Part shown: in pieces, positions 32,893-41,849 of the stretch
Layout: every line of letters begins with the position of its first letter
Position numbering within the stretch: the first letter of the stretch is position 1
Assembly: GCA_965651935.1 (NCBI GenBank)
Contig: CBFGTC010000005.1
Span: 1 to 64,000 of the forward strand
Source of the DNA: JAFEDN01 sp965651935
GTDB taxonomy: Bacteria > Pseudomonadota > Gammaproteobacteria > Coxiellales > Coxiellaceae
Direction of reading: 5' to 3'
Length of the DNA stretch: 64,000 bases
The notes under the pieces: model-generated
Told to the model about the DNA's origin: nothing
The model's database searches: none
The model's input: only the letters and a program-made list of their open reading frames with translations
Made by a program: the position numbers and the translations under genes

Positions 32893-33759
32893 ATGAAATT
32901 AACTTCACAGTTAAAAAACCTGATTGGCAGTGGCCAATTAATTATTGCGCCAGGAGTTTTCGACGGGCTTTCTGCATTGCTAGGGAAGCAAGCGAATTTT
33001 AAAGTTTTGTATGCCAGTGGCGGTGCAATATCGCGCAGCGCGGGATTCCCGGACATAGGCTTGCTGAGTCTAACGGAAGTACTGCGAGTCATGTCACAAA
33101 TCGTGATCTCCTGTCGTTTACCGGTTATAGCCGATGCCGATACGGGCTTTGGCAATGCTATCAATGTTTGGAGAACGGCCCAAGAATTTGAGCGGGTAGG
33201 AGTCGCGGGCCTTCACCTTGAGGATCAAACTTTTCCTAAACGCTGTGGGCATTTAAATGATAAGAGTATTATTTCCATGGCAGAAATGTGTCATAAGCTT
33301 GGCGTAGCAAGAAAAACCTTGCAAGACCCGGATTTTGTATTGATTGCCCGCACCGATGCCATTGCTATTGAGGGGATTGATTCAGCAATTCGTAGGGCAA
33401 ACGCTTACGTAGAAGCCGGTGCTGATGTGGTTTTTATAGAAGCGCCTGAAACGCTCCAGCAAATTGAGATGATTGCGGAGAAAGTCAAAGCGCCGAAGTT
33501 AATTAATATGTTTTCGGGTGGGAAAACCCCTTTGGTTTCAACTGAACATTTACAAGCATTAGGTTATAACATTGTGATTATTCCTTCCGATTTGCAGCGG
33601 ACTGCCATAAAAGCGATGCAAAAGGTATTGAAATCGATTGCGGAAAATGGCAACAGCGCTAAATTAGAAGATCAAATGGTGAGTTTCAAAGAGAGGGAAG
33701 TAATCGTGCAAACCGCTAAATTTTTTGAGATTGACCAAACCAGCGTGTCTAAATCCTAA
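32893..33759 (+). CDS. isocitrate lyase/PEP mutase family protein, methylisocitrate lyase (PrpB)-like
   Basis: 288 aa, a Mg-dependent TIM-barrel lyase. The Mg site is seen in VIADADTGFGNA, and the active-site loop is PKRCGHL, the KRCGH form found in 2-methylisocitrate lyase. LLIARTDA-like sequence (VLIARTDA) and EAGADVVFIEAPE are further family marks. PrpB splits 2-methylisocitrate to pyruvate and succinate in propionate breakdown, but no prpC or prpD is nearby, so the substrate may differ: oxaloacetate decarboxylase and phosphonopyruvate-type enzymes share the fold. The cysteine in the loop makes lyase activity likely. It is convergent with cbpM, 11 bases apart. Confidence 0.85.
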   Translation: MKLTSQLKNLIGSGQLIIAPGVFDGLSALLGKQANFKVLYASGGAISRSAGFPDIGLLSLTEVLRVMSQIVISCRLPVIADADTGFGNAINVWRTAQEFERVGVAGLHLEDQTFPKRCGHLNDKSIISMAEMCHKLGVARKTLQDPDFVLIARTDAIAIEGIDSAIRRANAYVEAGADVVFIEAPETLQQIEMIAEKVKAPKLINMFSGGKTPLVSTEHLQALGYNIVIIPSDLQRTAIKAMQKVLKSIAENGNSAKLEDQMVSFKEREVIVQTAKFFEIDQTSVSKS

Positions 33760-33770
33760 AGTGATTACGC

Positions 33771-34091
33771 TTACTCAAGGTCGGCACCCGTCCGGCGTAA
33801 AATATCAATTTGTTGTTGGAGTTTTTCTATTTCATCAAGTAGGTCCAACGCCAATGCGATTCCAGGCAAGTTGATGTCCAAGTCATGATAAAAACTGGCG
33901 GCAATCCTGCCCCGTTTTAATGAAAAAGAATCAAATCGCCATTCGTCTGGCTTATTTCCTTGAGGTTTAATAAGTTGTTGCTCAACCATTTGTAAAACAA
34001 TTTCTCTTTCCGTTCGTGTTGCATGACAAAATTCATCTAAAGTCAGTGAACTGGATTCTTCAATGACGATACCCGTGATAGTTTTAGCCAT
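33771..34091 (-). CDS. cbpM: chaperone modulator CbpM
   Basis: 106 aa with the MerR-like fold of CbpM, which binds the J domain of CbpA and inhibits it. LTLDEFCHATRTEREIVLQM and QLIKPQG form the helix-turn-helix-like start, SLKRGRIAASFYHDLDINLPGI follows, and a C-terminal helix LLDEIEKLQQQIDILRR follows that. The length matches the E. coli protein. It starts inside the end of cbpA (8-base overlap), the usual cbpAM operon arrangement. Confidence 0.92.
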   Translation of the reverse strand: MAKTITGIVIEESSSLTLDEFCHATRTEREIVLQMVEQQLIKPQGNKPDEWRFDSFSLKRGRIAASFYHDLDINLPGIALALDLLDEIEKLQQQIDILRRTGADLE

Positions 34092-35049
34092 AATGAGTCC
34101 TATTTAAAATCTGCCGAGGATTATAATCACCCATTTCTCGGGCCATATTTTGGTAAATTTGCTTTTGTCTATCATTATTCGGCATGGGCGTATAAATATT
34201 TAAAATAATATATTGATCGCCTGGGGGAGAGCCGGGGAAACCTCGGCCCTTTAAGCGCAATTTTCGACCGGTTTGAGAATTTTCAGGAATCTGCAATTCT
34301 ACTTCACCAGCTAAAGTTGGCACTTTAATTTTCGCACCTAAAGCGGCTTCCCAAGGTGAAATGGGACAGTTCAAATAAACATCGCGGTCTTTAACGGAAT
34401 AAAAAGGGTGCTCTTGTAAATGAATTTCTAAATATAAATCGCCTCGTTTGCCTCCGGCGATACCCTGAGCGCCTTGGCCTGTCAGACGAATTTGTTGGCC
34501 GGATAACACTCCTGGGGGTATTTTGACATTTAGGCTGCGGGTATTTAACTCCACTTGACCGGTTGAGCTGTTTAGTTGAGGTTCTTGTAATTGGATCACT
34601 CTTTGAGTGCCAGCAAAGGCTTCTTCTAATGAAATAGTTATTTTGCTGTGTTGATCTTGGCCGCGTTGTCTAAAACTTTGCTGAGTATGATGTCGGGTGG
34701 TATGGCTTCCAAACAAATTTTCAAAAAAGTCACTAAAACCACCGGCTTCGGTAAAGGGGCTTTCATCGGTGTAACGTTGTTGGCGGAATTCCCAGCCTGG
34801 GGGAGGAGTAAAACCGGATTGCCCGTGTGGTCGATTGCCAATCTGATCATAAGCCCGTTTTTTTTCAGGGTCTTTTAAAACTGTGTAAGCTTCTTGCACT
34901 TCTTTAAATTTGGCTTCAGCTTCTTTGGGGTTTTCCTTATTTACATCGGGATGATATTTTCGCGCCAAGCGGCGGTACTGTTTTTTAATTGTCTCGGCAG
35001 AGGCGTCTTTTGACACCCCCAGAATTTTATAATAATCCCGATATTCCAT
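34084..35049 (-). CDS. cbpA: curved DNA-binding protein CbpA (DnaJ family)
   Basis: About 321 aa. A J domain at 1-70 begins MEYRDYYKILGVSKDA and has the HPD signature in YHPDVNKENP. A Gly/Phe/Gln-rich linker follows (SDFFENLFGSH), then two C-terminal peptide-binding domains with DLYLEIHLQEHPFY and LRLKGRGFPG. There is no zinc-finger region, so it is the CbpA type and not DnaJ. It works with DnaK and also binds curved DNA. ATG 35049 is chosen because the product then begins like E. coli CbpA (MELKDYY); an ATG nine bases upstream is in the same frame. It is coupled to cbpM. Confidence 0.94.
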   Translation of the reverse strand: MEYRDYYKILGVSKDASAETIKKQYRRLARKYHPDVNKENPKEAEAKFKEVQEAYTVLKDPEKKRAYDQIGNRPHGQSGFTPPPGWEFRQQRYTDESPFTEAGGFSDFFENLFGSHTTRHHTQQSFRQRGQDQHSKITISLEEAFAGTQRVIQLQEPQLNSSTGQVELNTRSLNVKIPPGVLSGQQIRLTGQGAQGIAGGKRGDLYLEIHLQEHPFYSVKDRDVYLNCPISPWEAALGAKIKVPTLAGEVELQIPENSQTGRKLRLKGRGFPGSPPGDQYIILNIYTPMPNNDRQKQIYQNMAREMGDYNPRQILNRTHYG

Positions 35050-35276
35050 AATTTCCATTCCAGGCCATTGATTAAAAAAGATAACCTATTAAATATCAGA
35101 TTTCAAGTTAGGACATACAGTCCCAGGGTAAACGGATCTAAACTATTTACTTTTCACAACAACACAATTATTTGATTTTATAAAAATTGAGATGGTTTAC
35201 CCGCTGTGGATAAGGCAATTCTTGTTAGTAATCCAAAATTTATGATAAAATGGATTTTTAATGCTTATTACGGTAA

Positions 35277-38200
35277 ATTCTTATTATTAATTATCAAAAT
35301 CATTTAAGTTGGGCTCATCCATTAGTCAGGGAATGGTTTGTAAAGCGGTTCGGTTCTCCAACCGAACCGCAAGAATATGGTTGGCCGCCAATTTTAGCTG
35401 GGAAAACGACTTTAATTTCCGCTCCTACCGGATCAGGTAAAACTTTTTCGGCATTTTTAATTTGCATTGATCGATTAGTTCGACAAGCTTTACAAGGCGA
35501 ATTGCGCGCTCGGACTGAAGTCGTGTACATTTCCCCTCTTAAAGCACTAAGCAATGATATCCAAAAAAATTTAGCAGTTCCTTTAGCAGAAATTGCGGCT
35601 TTAGCTAAAGAGAACGGATTAAGCATGATGGAAATCCGCGTAACGCTGCGTACCGGTGACAGCCTGGCAAAAGAACGCCAGGCCATGTTAAAAAATCCTC
35701 CGCATATTTTGGTAACTACGCCGGAATCATTTTACATTTTATTAACCGCAGAAAAGAGCCGCGCATTATTAAGTAGTGTTAATACAGTCATAGTTGATGA
35801 AATTCATGCTTTGGTTAATGATAAACGCGGCGTTCATTTAGCGCTTTCTTTAGAACGCCTTCAAGTTTTAACTTTAATGCCTCCAGTGCGTATTGGTTTA
35901 TCAGCCACGCAAAAACCCATTGAACAAGTCGCAGATTTTTTAGCAGGAAATCAACGGACACCACCGGTCATTGTGAATGTGGGTCATCGCCGCTTGTTAG
36001 ATTTAAAAGTGGAAATCCCGCAATTTGAATTGGGGGCGATTGCTTCTAATGAAATGTGGCATGAAATTTATGAACGTCTGACAGAATACGCCTGTCAACA
36101 CCGTTCTATATTAATTTTTGTTAATACTCGAAGGCTGGCAGAGCGGGTGGCTCATCATTTGACGGAACGATTAGGGCAAGAGCAAGTGGCGGCCCATCAC
36201 GGCAGTTTATCCCGCAAATTGCGTTTGCAAGCGGAAAATAAGTTGAAAAATGGTGAATTAAAAGCCTTAGTCGCGACCGCCTCTTTAGAATTAGGCATTG
36301 ATATTGGTATGATCGATTTGGTCTGCCTAATCGGTTCTCCGCGTTCGATAGCAGTTAGCTTGCAACGAATTGGGCGGTCCGGTCACTGGCGTGGCGCTAT
36401 CCCAAAAGGGCGTATTTTTGCCACCACGCGCGATGAATTGATTGAATGTGCTGCGTTAATTCTGGCCATACGTCAAGGTGATTTAGATCAACTACGAATT
36501 CCTTCCCAGTCCATAGATATTTTAGCGCAACAAATCGTGGCGGCGTGCGCCACAGGAGAATGGCGCGAAGAGGAATTATTCCATTGGATTACTCGCGCCT
36601 ATCCCTTTGCGGAGCTGGCCCGAGAAACATTTAATGAAGTGTTAGACATGTTATCTTCTGGCATAGCCGGTAGTCGAGGCCGTTATAGCGCTTATTTATT
36701 TCGAGACAGCATCAACGGCATAGTCCGAGCTCGCCGCGGTAGTCGATTGACTGCCATTACTAGCGGGGGCGCAATTCCTGAAAATGGTTTATTTACTGTG
36801 ATTGCAGAACCTGAGGGAGTGATGGTCGGTACTTTAGACGAAGATTTTGCTGTGGAAAGCAATCGCGGCGATATTATTTTATTGGGTTCTTCTTCTTGGC
36901 GGATTCAACGCATAGAGAGTAGTGGTAGAGTGATAGTGGAGGATGCCCATGGCGCTCCACCCAGTGTACCGTTTTGGCGAGGAGAAGCGCCTGCACGTAG
37001 CGATGAGCTATCGGCTTATGTCTCTCATTTACGGCAAAAACTCGATGAAATATTAAAAAATGTTTTACCCACAGGAGAGTTGACTCAACATCCGCAAGTT
37101 CAAATGGCGATGGCATGGTTAGAAAACGATTGCAGCGTTAGCGCTAATGCCGCTTTACAGATGGTCAATTATATATTACAGGGACGCGCTTTATTAGGGC
37201 ACACGCCGACGCAATCCACGATTATCGCTGAACGTTTTTTTGATGAGTCGGGTGGCATGCAATTAGTCATTCATTCACCGTTTGGCGCAAGAATGAATAA
37301 AGCTTGGGGTTTGGCGTTACGAAAGCGTTTTTGTCGTTCTTTTAATTTTGAATTGCAAGCCGCCGCAACCGACAATGGTGTGAATATTGCCTTAGCCGAG
37401 CAACACAGTTTCCCTTTAATGGACGTATTTCAATTTTTGCATCCTAATACGCTAAAAGAAGTATTAATCCAAGCCGTGCTACAATCTCCGTTGTTTAATA
37501 CCCGTTGGCGTTGGAACGCGATGCGCGCATTGGCCATAGTGCGATTTCGCAATGGTAAAAAAATTCCACCTAATATTTTACGTATGCTGTCCGATGATTT
37601 ATTGGCGGCAGTTTTCCCTGATGCGGCAGCATGCCAAGATAATCTGGGTGGGCGCGATATTGAATTGCCAGCGCATCCGCTAATTCAAGAAACTATAAAA
37701 GACGTTCTGACTGAAGCGTTGGATTTAAATGGCCTTCAGCAACTGCTGGAGCGTATTTTGCAAGGATCGGTGCAGTGCATTGCGGTGGATACACCGGCGC
37801 CATCGGTATTTGCATACGAAATCTTAAATGCGAATCCTTATGCCTTTTTAGACGATGCTCCTTTGGAAGAGAGAAGAGCTAGAGCAGTAGAGCTGCGGCG
37901 GATTTTACCGGATTCGATATTGGAAAGCGCTGGCGCTTTAAGTCCCGCAGCGATTTTGCAGGTGCAAACACAGGCATGGCCCGATATCAGAAGCGCGGAT
38001 GAATTGCACGATGCTTTGCAAACTTTGATTGCAATGCCAGCAGATGAAGCATATCGCGCTTATTTTCTAATATTACTTAATTCAAAGCGTGTAGGAGAAT
38101 CCCTAATTGGCGATAGAAAATGGTGGTGGGCTGTAGAAAAATATTCTCATTTTATGGCAGTGTATCAATCTTCTGATTTATCTGATTTGGCAAATGCCGA

Positions 38201-39437
38201 GACTATCGAAATGATTCGAGGGTGGATGTTCCACAGTGGGCCGATTACCGCGGAGACGTTGAGTGAAAAATTGGGATTGACTTTATCTAAAGTGAATCAT
38301 GCGCTCATCGAATTAGAAGCCAGTGGGGTTATTCTCCGTGGGAAATTTTCTTCTGTGTTAGTGGGCAGTTTGCAATGGTGTGAGCGCCGCCTTTTAGCCA
38401 GGATTCATCGACTGACAATCTGCGGCCTGCGTCAGGAAATTGAGCCGGTATCCACCGCGGATTTTTTACAATGGTTACTGACGTGGCAGCATTTGGCGCC
38501 AGGTACTCAATTGCGTGGGGAGCAAGGTTTACTGGAAATTATTCGTCAATTACAAGGATTTGAAATTCCCGCTAATGCATGGGAGCGGGAAATATTGGCG
38601 AAAAGAGTAGTAGATTATGACTCCGCAGTTTTAGATCGTCTTTGTTTAATGGGGATGGTAGGTTGGGGACGTTTGTCACGGGGTTTAAATGGAAATTTAC
38701 TAGCAAGGGTGGCTCCGAGCAGTATTTCCCCTATCACCTTTTTTGTGCGTGACGAACCAGCTTGGTTTATTGCGCCGGGGGCAAGAATGGATATCCTCAA
38801 AGATTTTTCGGGTGCAGCCCAGAGTGTCTTTGATATTTTGCGGCAAAAAGGCGCTTGTTTTTTTAATGATATTGAGCGCGGCTGTGGTCAAATTAAAGCA
38901 TCGATTGAAAATGCGCTTTGGGAGTTGGTTGCCTCAGGTTTAGTTACCGCTGATGGTTTTGATAATCTGCGGGCGTTAATTGATCCAAAGCGGCGCTCTG
39001 GGAAAAAAGGGCAATGGGCTCGCGCCAGTTTTAGTGTAGGCCGTTGGTCCTTGTTGGTGAATCACGTGAGTGATGACGTGAATGTGCGCATAGAATCGCA
39101 TTGTTGGATACTGCTGAAACGATATGGGGTAATTTTTCGAGATTTATTAAAACGTGAAGATAATGCGCCGCCTTGGCGAGAATTACTACCGGTATTGCGT
39201 AGATTAGAAGCGCGTGGAGAAATCCGCGGTGGGCATTTTGTCCAAGGATTTTCAGGAGAGCAATTTGCCTTACCTTATGTGGTGGAATCGTTAAGGACTT
39301 TTAGAAATAAATCAGATAAGTTAGCGAACGCCACCGTTGCGGCGGTAGACCCGCTCAATTTGATAGGGGTACTGACTCCCGAAGAAAAAGTTCCAGCGCT
39401 ATCTGGTAAATGCGTTAATTTGGATTTTCTGCTTTAA
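35277..39437 (+). CDS. lhr: Lhr-type large helicase, start codon abnormal
   Basis: About 1386 codons from the first codon after the in-frame stop. N-terminal superfamily 2 helicase core: HPLVREWFVKRFGSPTEPQ (Q-motif-like start), Walker A SAPTGSGKT, DEIH box in VIVDEIHALV, motif III GLSATQ, and the second domain with HHGSLSR, SLELGIDIG and QRIGRSGHWRG. The long C-terminal part contains the winged-helix and Lhr-specific regions. Lhr proteins act in DNA repair and nucleic-acid unwinding. No ATG, GTG or TTG lies in frame between the stop at 35274-35276 and Walker A; the first is TTG 35502, inside the helicase core. Either an ATT is used, or a +1 shift from ATG 35261 occurs, or a base is missing, so the annotated start is only the frame limit. 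Confidence 0.88.
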   Translation: MLIINYQNHLSWAHPLVREWFVKRFGSPTEPQEYGWPPILAGKTTLISAPTGSGKTFSAFLICIDRLVRQALQGELRARTEVVYISPLKALSNDIQKNLAVPLAEIAALAKENGLSMMEIRVTLRTGDSLAKERQAMLKNPPHILVTTPESFYILLTAEKSRALLSSVNTVIVDEIHALVNDKRGVHLALSLERLQVLTLMPPVRIGLSATQKPIEQVADFLAGNQRTPPVIVNVGHRRLLDLKVEIPQFELGAIASNEMWHEIYERLTEYACQHRSILIFVNTRRLAERVAHHLTERLGQEQVAAHHGSLSRKLRLQAENKLKNGELKALVATASLELGIDIGMIDLVCLIGSPRSIAVSLQRIGRSGHWRGAIPKGRIFATTRDELIECAALILAIRQGDLDQLRIPSQSIDILAQQIVAACATGEWREEELFHWITRAYPFAELARETFNEVLDMLSSGIAGSRGRYSAYLFRDSINGIVRARRGSRLTAITSGGAIPENGLFTVIAEPEGVMVGTLDEDFAVESNRGDIILLGSSSWRIQRIESSGRVIVEDAHGAPPSVPFWRGEAPARSDELSAYVSHLRQKLDEILKNVLPTGELTQHPQVQMAMAWLENDCSVSANAALQMVNYILQGRALLGHTPTQSTIIAERFFDESGGMQLVIHSPFGARMNKAWGLALRKRFCRSFNFELQAAATDNGVNIALAEQHSFPLMDVFQFLHPNTLKEVLIQAVLQSPLFNTRWRWNAMRALAIVRFRNGKKIPPNILRMLSDDLLAAVFPDAAACQDNLGGRDIELPAHPLIQETIKDVLTEALDLNGLQQLLERILQGSVQCIAVDTPAPSVFAYEILNANPYAFLDDAPLEERRARAVELRRILPDSILESAGALSPAAILQVQTQAWPDIRSADELHDALQTLIAMPADEAYRAYFLILLNSKRVGESLIGDRKWWWAVEKYSHFMAVYQSSDLSDLANAETIEMIRGWMFHSGPITAETLSEKLGLTLSKVNHALIELEASGVILRGKFSSVLVGSLQWCERRLLARIHRLTICGLRQEIEPVSTADFLQWLLTWQHLAPGTQLRGEQGLLEIIRQLQGFEIPANAWEREILAKRVVDYDSAVLDRLCLMGMVGWGRLSRGLNGNLLARVAPSSISPITFFVRDEPAWFIAPGARMDILKDFSGAAQSVFDILRQKGACFFNDIERGCGQIKASIENALWELVASGLVTADGFDNLRALIDPKRRSGKKGQWARASFSVGRWSLLVNHVSDDVNVRIESHCWILLKRYGVIFRDLLKREDNAPPWRELLPVLRRLEARGEIRGGHFVQGFSGEQFALPYVVESLRTFRNKSDKLANATVAAVDPLNLIGVLTPEEKVPALSGKCVNLDFLL

Positions 39438-39450
39438 ATTTGTTGTACAA

Positions 39451-39872
39451 CTATTTAGTGTAGCCCGGAGTGGCATCGATAGATTGGAGTGCTACCAAAA
39501 ATTGAGCGAGACCCACAGCAAATTCGCGCCAATCATTGACTTGCGTAGAAGCTGCCGGCTGACCTTCGAGTCAGCGATAAATTGACCCTTGTCAAAAATA
39601 GTCTTCATCGGGTTGCTCCATGGCTAAAGGTGTTGGGATAGGCAATGGTAAAAAAGGGGCTAATTTGGGCAACCAGTACTGTTCTTTTTTTACTTGTCCT
39701 GTATTTTGCACTAGGCACGCACCAACATGTCATCACCCGAACGGAAAGTGTGATTATCCCATCCACCATGGGTAACAGCTCGAACCGACAAATTCTGCCA
39801 CTGGGGAAACTGATCCGCTATAAGACGATTGACTCACGTTACGTCAATCATTAATTTTTTATGGCTATTCAT
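39451..39872 (-). pseudogene. aminoglycoside phosphotransferase family pseudogene, N-terminal half
   Basis: Three-frame reading on the minus strand from ATG 39872 gives a clear but broken APH-family N-terminus. VNRLIADQFPQWQNLSVRAV, THGGWDNHTFRSGDDMLVR, then, after a frameshift, QVKKEQYWLPKLAPFLPLP, IPTPLAMEQPDEDYF and SIYR-stop-LEGQPA, ending DWREFAVGLAQFLVALQSID. These match the order in intact family members (HGGWDN, GDDMLVRLP, WLP.LAP.LPLPIP, SIYRWLEGE, FA..LA.FL.AL..ID). There are at least four damaging changes: stops near the start, after MLVRA, after DYF and at the Trp codon of RWLEG, plus one frameshift. The kinase catalytic half is missing. A plus-strand ORF across it is a shadow. 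Confidence 0.82.
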
Positions 39873-39882
39873 GATGAGGGGT

Positions 39883-41106
39883 TTATTTCATACCCACGTC
39901 TGATTCTCGTGGTATCCAAAAAATAATAAATAATGCCAATAAAGAAATCATCAAAATAATGGCGGCTACGGAAATAATTGCTTGATTGTAGATTGCGCTG
40001 ACGATAATGCTGGCTAAGCTACTGAATCCCGTCATGCTAAAGCCTAACATGGCTGCCGCAAAACCGCCGGCGTTCGGACTGGCGGACAGTGTTTCTTTAG
40101 TTAGTGGGCTGCCGGCTAAACCAGATCCCGCAGCATAACCCATCATACTGCCTACAAATCCGTACAAATTCTGCGGCAACATGATGCTGCACACTACCAT
40201 GGCTATCGAAGATAAAACGATGATGATCGCGCCCAGCCAAATAATTTTGCGAGTGCCATAACGGTGGACCAACTTTCCGACGAATACAGAAGTTAACATA
40301 AAAGCACCAAAAACTGCTAATTGCGTCAAACCGAAATGCTGCGCCGGTATTTTCAGCAAATTAATAATGATAAATGGTGCTCCCGAAAGATAAGCGATCA
40401 TTCCGCTAAAAAATAGACCAAAACTGATCAGATGCGTCATGAATAATCGGTTTTTTAACAAGGCCAGATAGTTGCTAAACAACATCTTGGGCGCTAAGGC
40501 TTGATAATCCAGCGGCATTTTACTTTCGGGTAAATATCGCCATAAACCGATTAAACTAATCCATGCCAAGCCGAACACGATAAAAAAATTAGCGCGCCAG
40601 CCTAAAAATAAAAATATGTATCCTCCTAACAACGGTCCTAATAATGGCGCAACGGAATTACAGACACTCAGTAAGGCTAACAATCGAACAGCGTCATGAC
40701 CGGTAAATAATTCATGAATCACCACAAAGCTGACAATCGTTAAACTACAGACCCCGACACCCTGAAAAAATCGGGCGACAATTAACCAACCGATGTGCAT
40801 GCTGACCGCACACACCAGCGTTGAGAGTAAAAAGACAAGCCCGCCCCAAAACAATAACGCCCGGCGTCCATATCGATCTGCAACTGGCCCCATGAGCAAC
40901 TGGGGTGCGGCAGCGCCTAAAAACCACATTGCCAAAGTGAGCTGCACCCAATGATCATTGGTATTAAAGACATGCACCAAAACCGGCATGCTGGGCATGT
41001 AGATATCGTTCGAGACGTTGCCGGTAAAGCTATATAGAAATAAAAATATGGGAAACCAGAATAAAGTTTTAACTGATTTCTCAGGAAGACGAATAAAATT
41101 AGGCAT
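39883..41106 (-). CDS. MFS transporter, Bcr/CflA-like drug efflux family
   Basis: 407 aa with about 12 membrane helices. NDIYMPSMPVLVHVF follows helix 1 as in the Bcr/CflA group, and GPVADRYGRRALLFWGGLVF is the canonical MFS loop 2-3 signature. RFFQGVGVCSLTIVSFVV and LLGPLLGGYIFLFLGWRANF are motif C and the segment after it. The ribosome site TAGGAGG before the ATG is strong. Probably a proton-coupled exporter of drugs or metabolites; the substrate is unknown. It shares the family with the transporter at 24.3 kb but is clearly a different member. Confidence 0.92.
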   Translation of the reverse strand: MPNFIRLPEKSVKTLFWFPIFLFLYSFTGNVSNDIYMPSMPVLVHVFNTNDHWVQLTLAMWFLGAAAPQLLMGPVADRYGRRALLFWGGLVFLLSTLVCAVSMHIGWLIVARFFQGVGVCSLTIVSFVVIHELFTGHDAVRLLALLSVCNSVAPLLGPLLGGYIFLFLGWRANFFIVFGLAWISLIGLWRYLPESKMPLDYQALAPKMLFSNYLALLKNRLFMTHLISFGLFFSGMIAYLSGAPFIIINLLKIPAQHFGLTQLAVFGAFMLTSVFVGKLVHRYGTRKIIWLGAIIIVLSSIAMVVCSIMLPQNLYGFVGSMMGYAAGSGLAGSPLTKETLSASPNAGGFAAAMLGFSMTGFSSLASIIVSAIYNQAIISVAAIILMISLLALFIIFWIPRESDVGMK

Positions 41107-41450
41107 TTTAACCTCCTAGCATAAGCGAAAAAAAATTTAACACATTGAGAAAATGTCAAATTTTAAGTAGCTAAAGGGCTAAAATCATGCGAATATCATC
41201 CAAAATTTAATGAACTGATGTTTAGTATAAAGGAAATGTGCTTTTGTAGCAATAGCATGTGATTTTTATACTTGGCCTGGTCCCACTTTATAATTTAAAT
41301 TGGGCCCAGCCTGGTCGCCAAATCCCGCTAAAATGGTTGATTGAATTAAAGATTAACCCGAAGCGGAGATCAAAGAGGTGAACAAAGTGGAGCTATTTGA
41401 GTGCATCAGAAAAGATTATTTTATTAATCATAAAAGTATCAGAACCATTG
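41107..41450. other. intergenic region left of the duplication
   Basis: No gene recognised. A short minus-strand open stretch near 41260-41345 (ILAGFGDQAGPNLNYKVGPG) looks like the end of some protein but has no start and no identified family. The duplicated DNA begins further right, at 41511, so the flanking sequence is unrelated to the repeat. Confidence 0.35.
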
Positions 41451-41678
41451 CTAGCTAACGGCAATTTCAAACCGTTTGAAATATGTGTCCGGAAAAGTGT
41501 TGACATACCAATCGGAGGCGGTTTGTCCGAGAAGGGAGATGAGAGCGCCTTCGGCGAGGCTGGCGTCTTTGGCGAGGGGCTGCCAGACTACTGGGAAGAT
41601 GGAGGAATATTGAAGGCGTTTTTGACGGCGGAAAGTGCGGAGTTCGGATTCCAGTCGAGCCAGGTTGAGGGTAGCCAT
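41451..41678 (-). pseudogene. truncated third ORF: start of the 1099-aa protein only
   Basis: 75 codons. The first 56 residues (from MATLNLARLESELRTFRRQK to SLLGQTASD) are the same as the N-terminus of the 1099-aa protein except for two changes (YPSV to YSSI). At 41511 the homology stops abruptly, and 19 unrelated residues (WYVNTFPDTYFKRFEIAVS) follow before the stop. It sits six bases after the 1099-aa gene, with the same junction and ribosome region that gene itself has. It is best read as a fragment left by tandem duplication and deletion. It may still be translated. Confidence 0.72.
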
Positions 41679-41849
41679 AATGGTTTATCCTAATGTTGTA
41701 CTGAAAGTGGGGTTATCTGAAGTCATCCCCGTGGCCTCTGATGTGGAGGAAGTTGTGGATGAAAACATCGAGGAGGAGGAAGAGGCGCTGCTGGAAGAGG
41801 GGGCTAAGGAGGGTGGTGAGTTGCTGCCAGGCGCTTGGGTTAGTGGAGT
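41511..41849. repeat. 339-bp direct repeat, left copy
   Basis: It matches 44817-45155 base for base except for about three substitutions, at a constant offset of 3306. On the minus strand it contains the last 55 codons or so of the 1099-aa gene, its stop, the 6-base gap and the first 56 codons of the truncated third ORF. Confidence 0.93.

Noticed and set aside
35502..39437. lhr beginning at TTG 35502
   Set aside because: This start would remove Walker A and the conserved N-terminus that are clearly readable upstream in the same frame.
39645..39854. 69-codon plus-strand ORF with a hydrophobic start
   Set aside because: It lies opposite the decayed aminoglycoside phosphotransferase gene, whose broken frames give recognisable family motifs; the plus-strand frame is a shadow.
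41451..41510. Transposase remnant at the breakpoint of the truncated ORF
   Set aside because: The 19 unrelated residues (WYVNTFPDTYF...) and flanking DNA show no inverted ends or transposase motif that I can identify.
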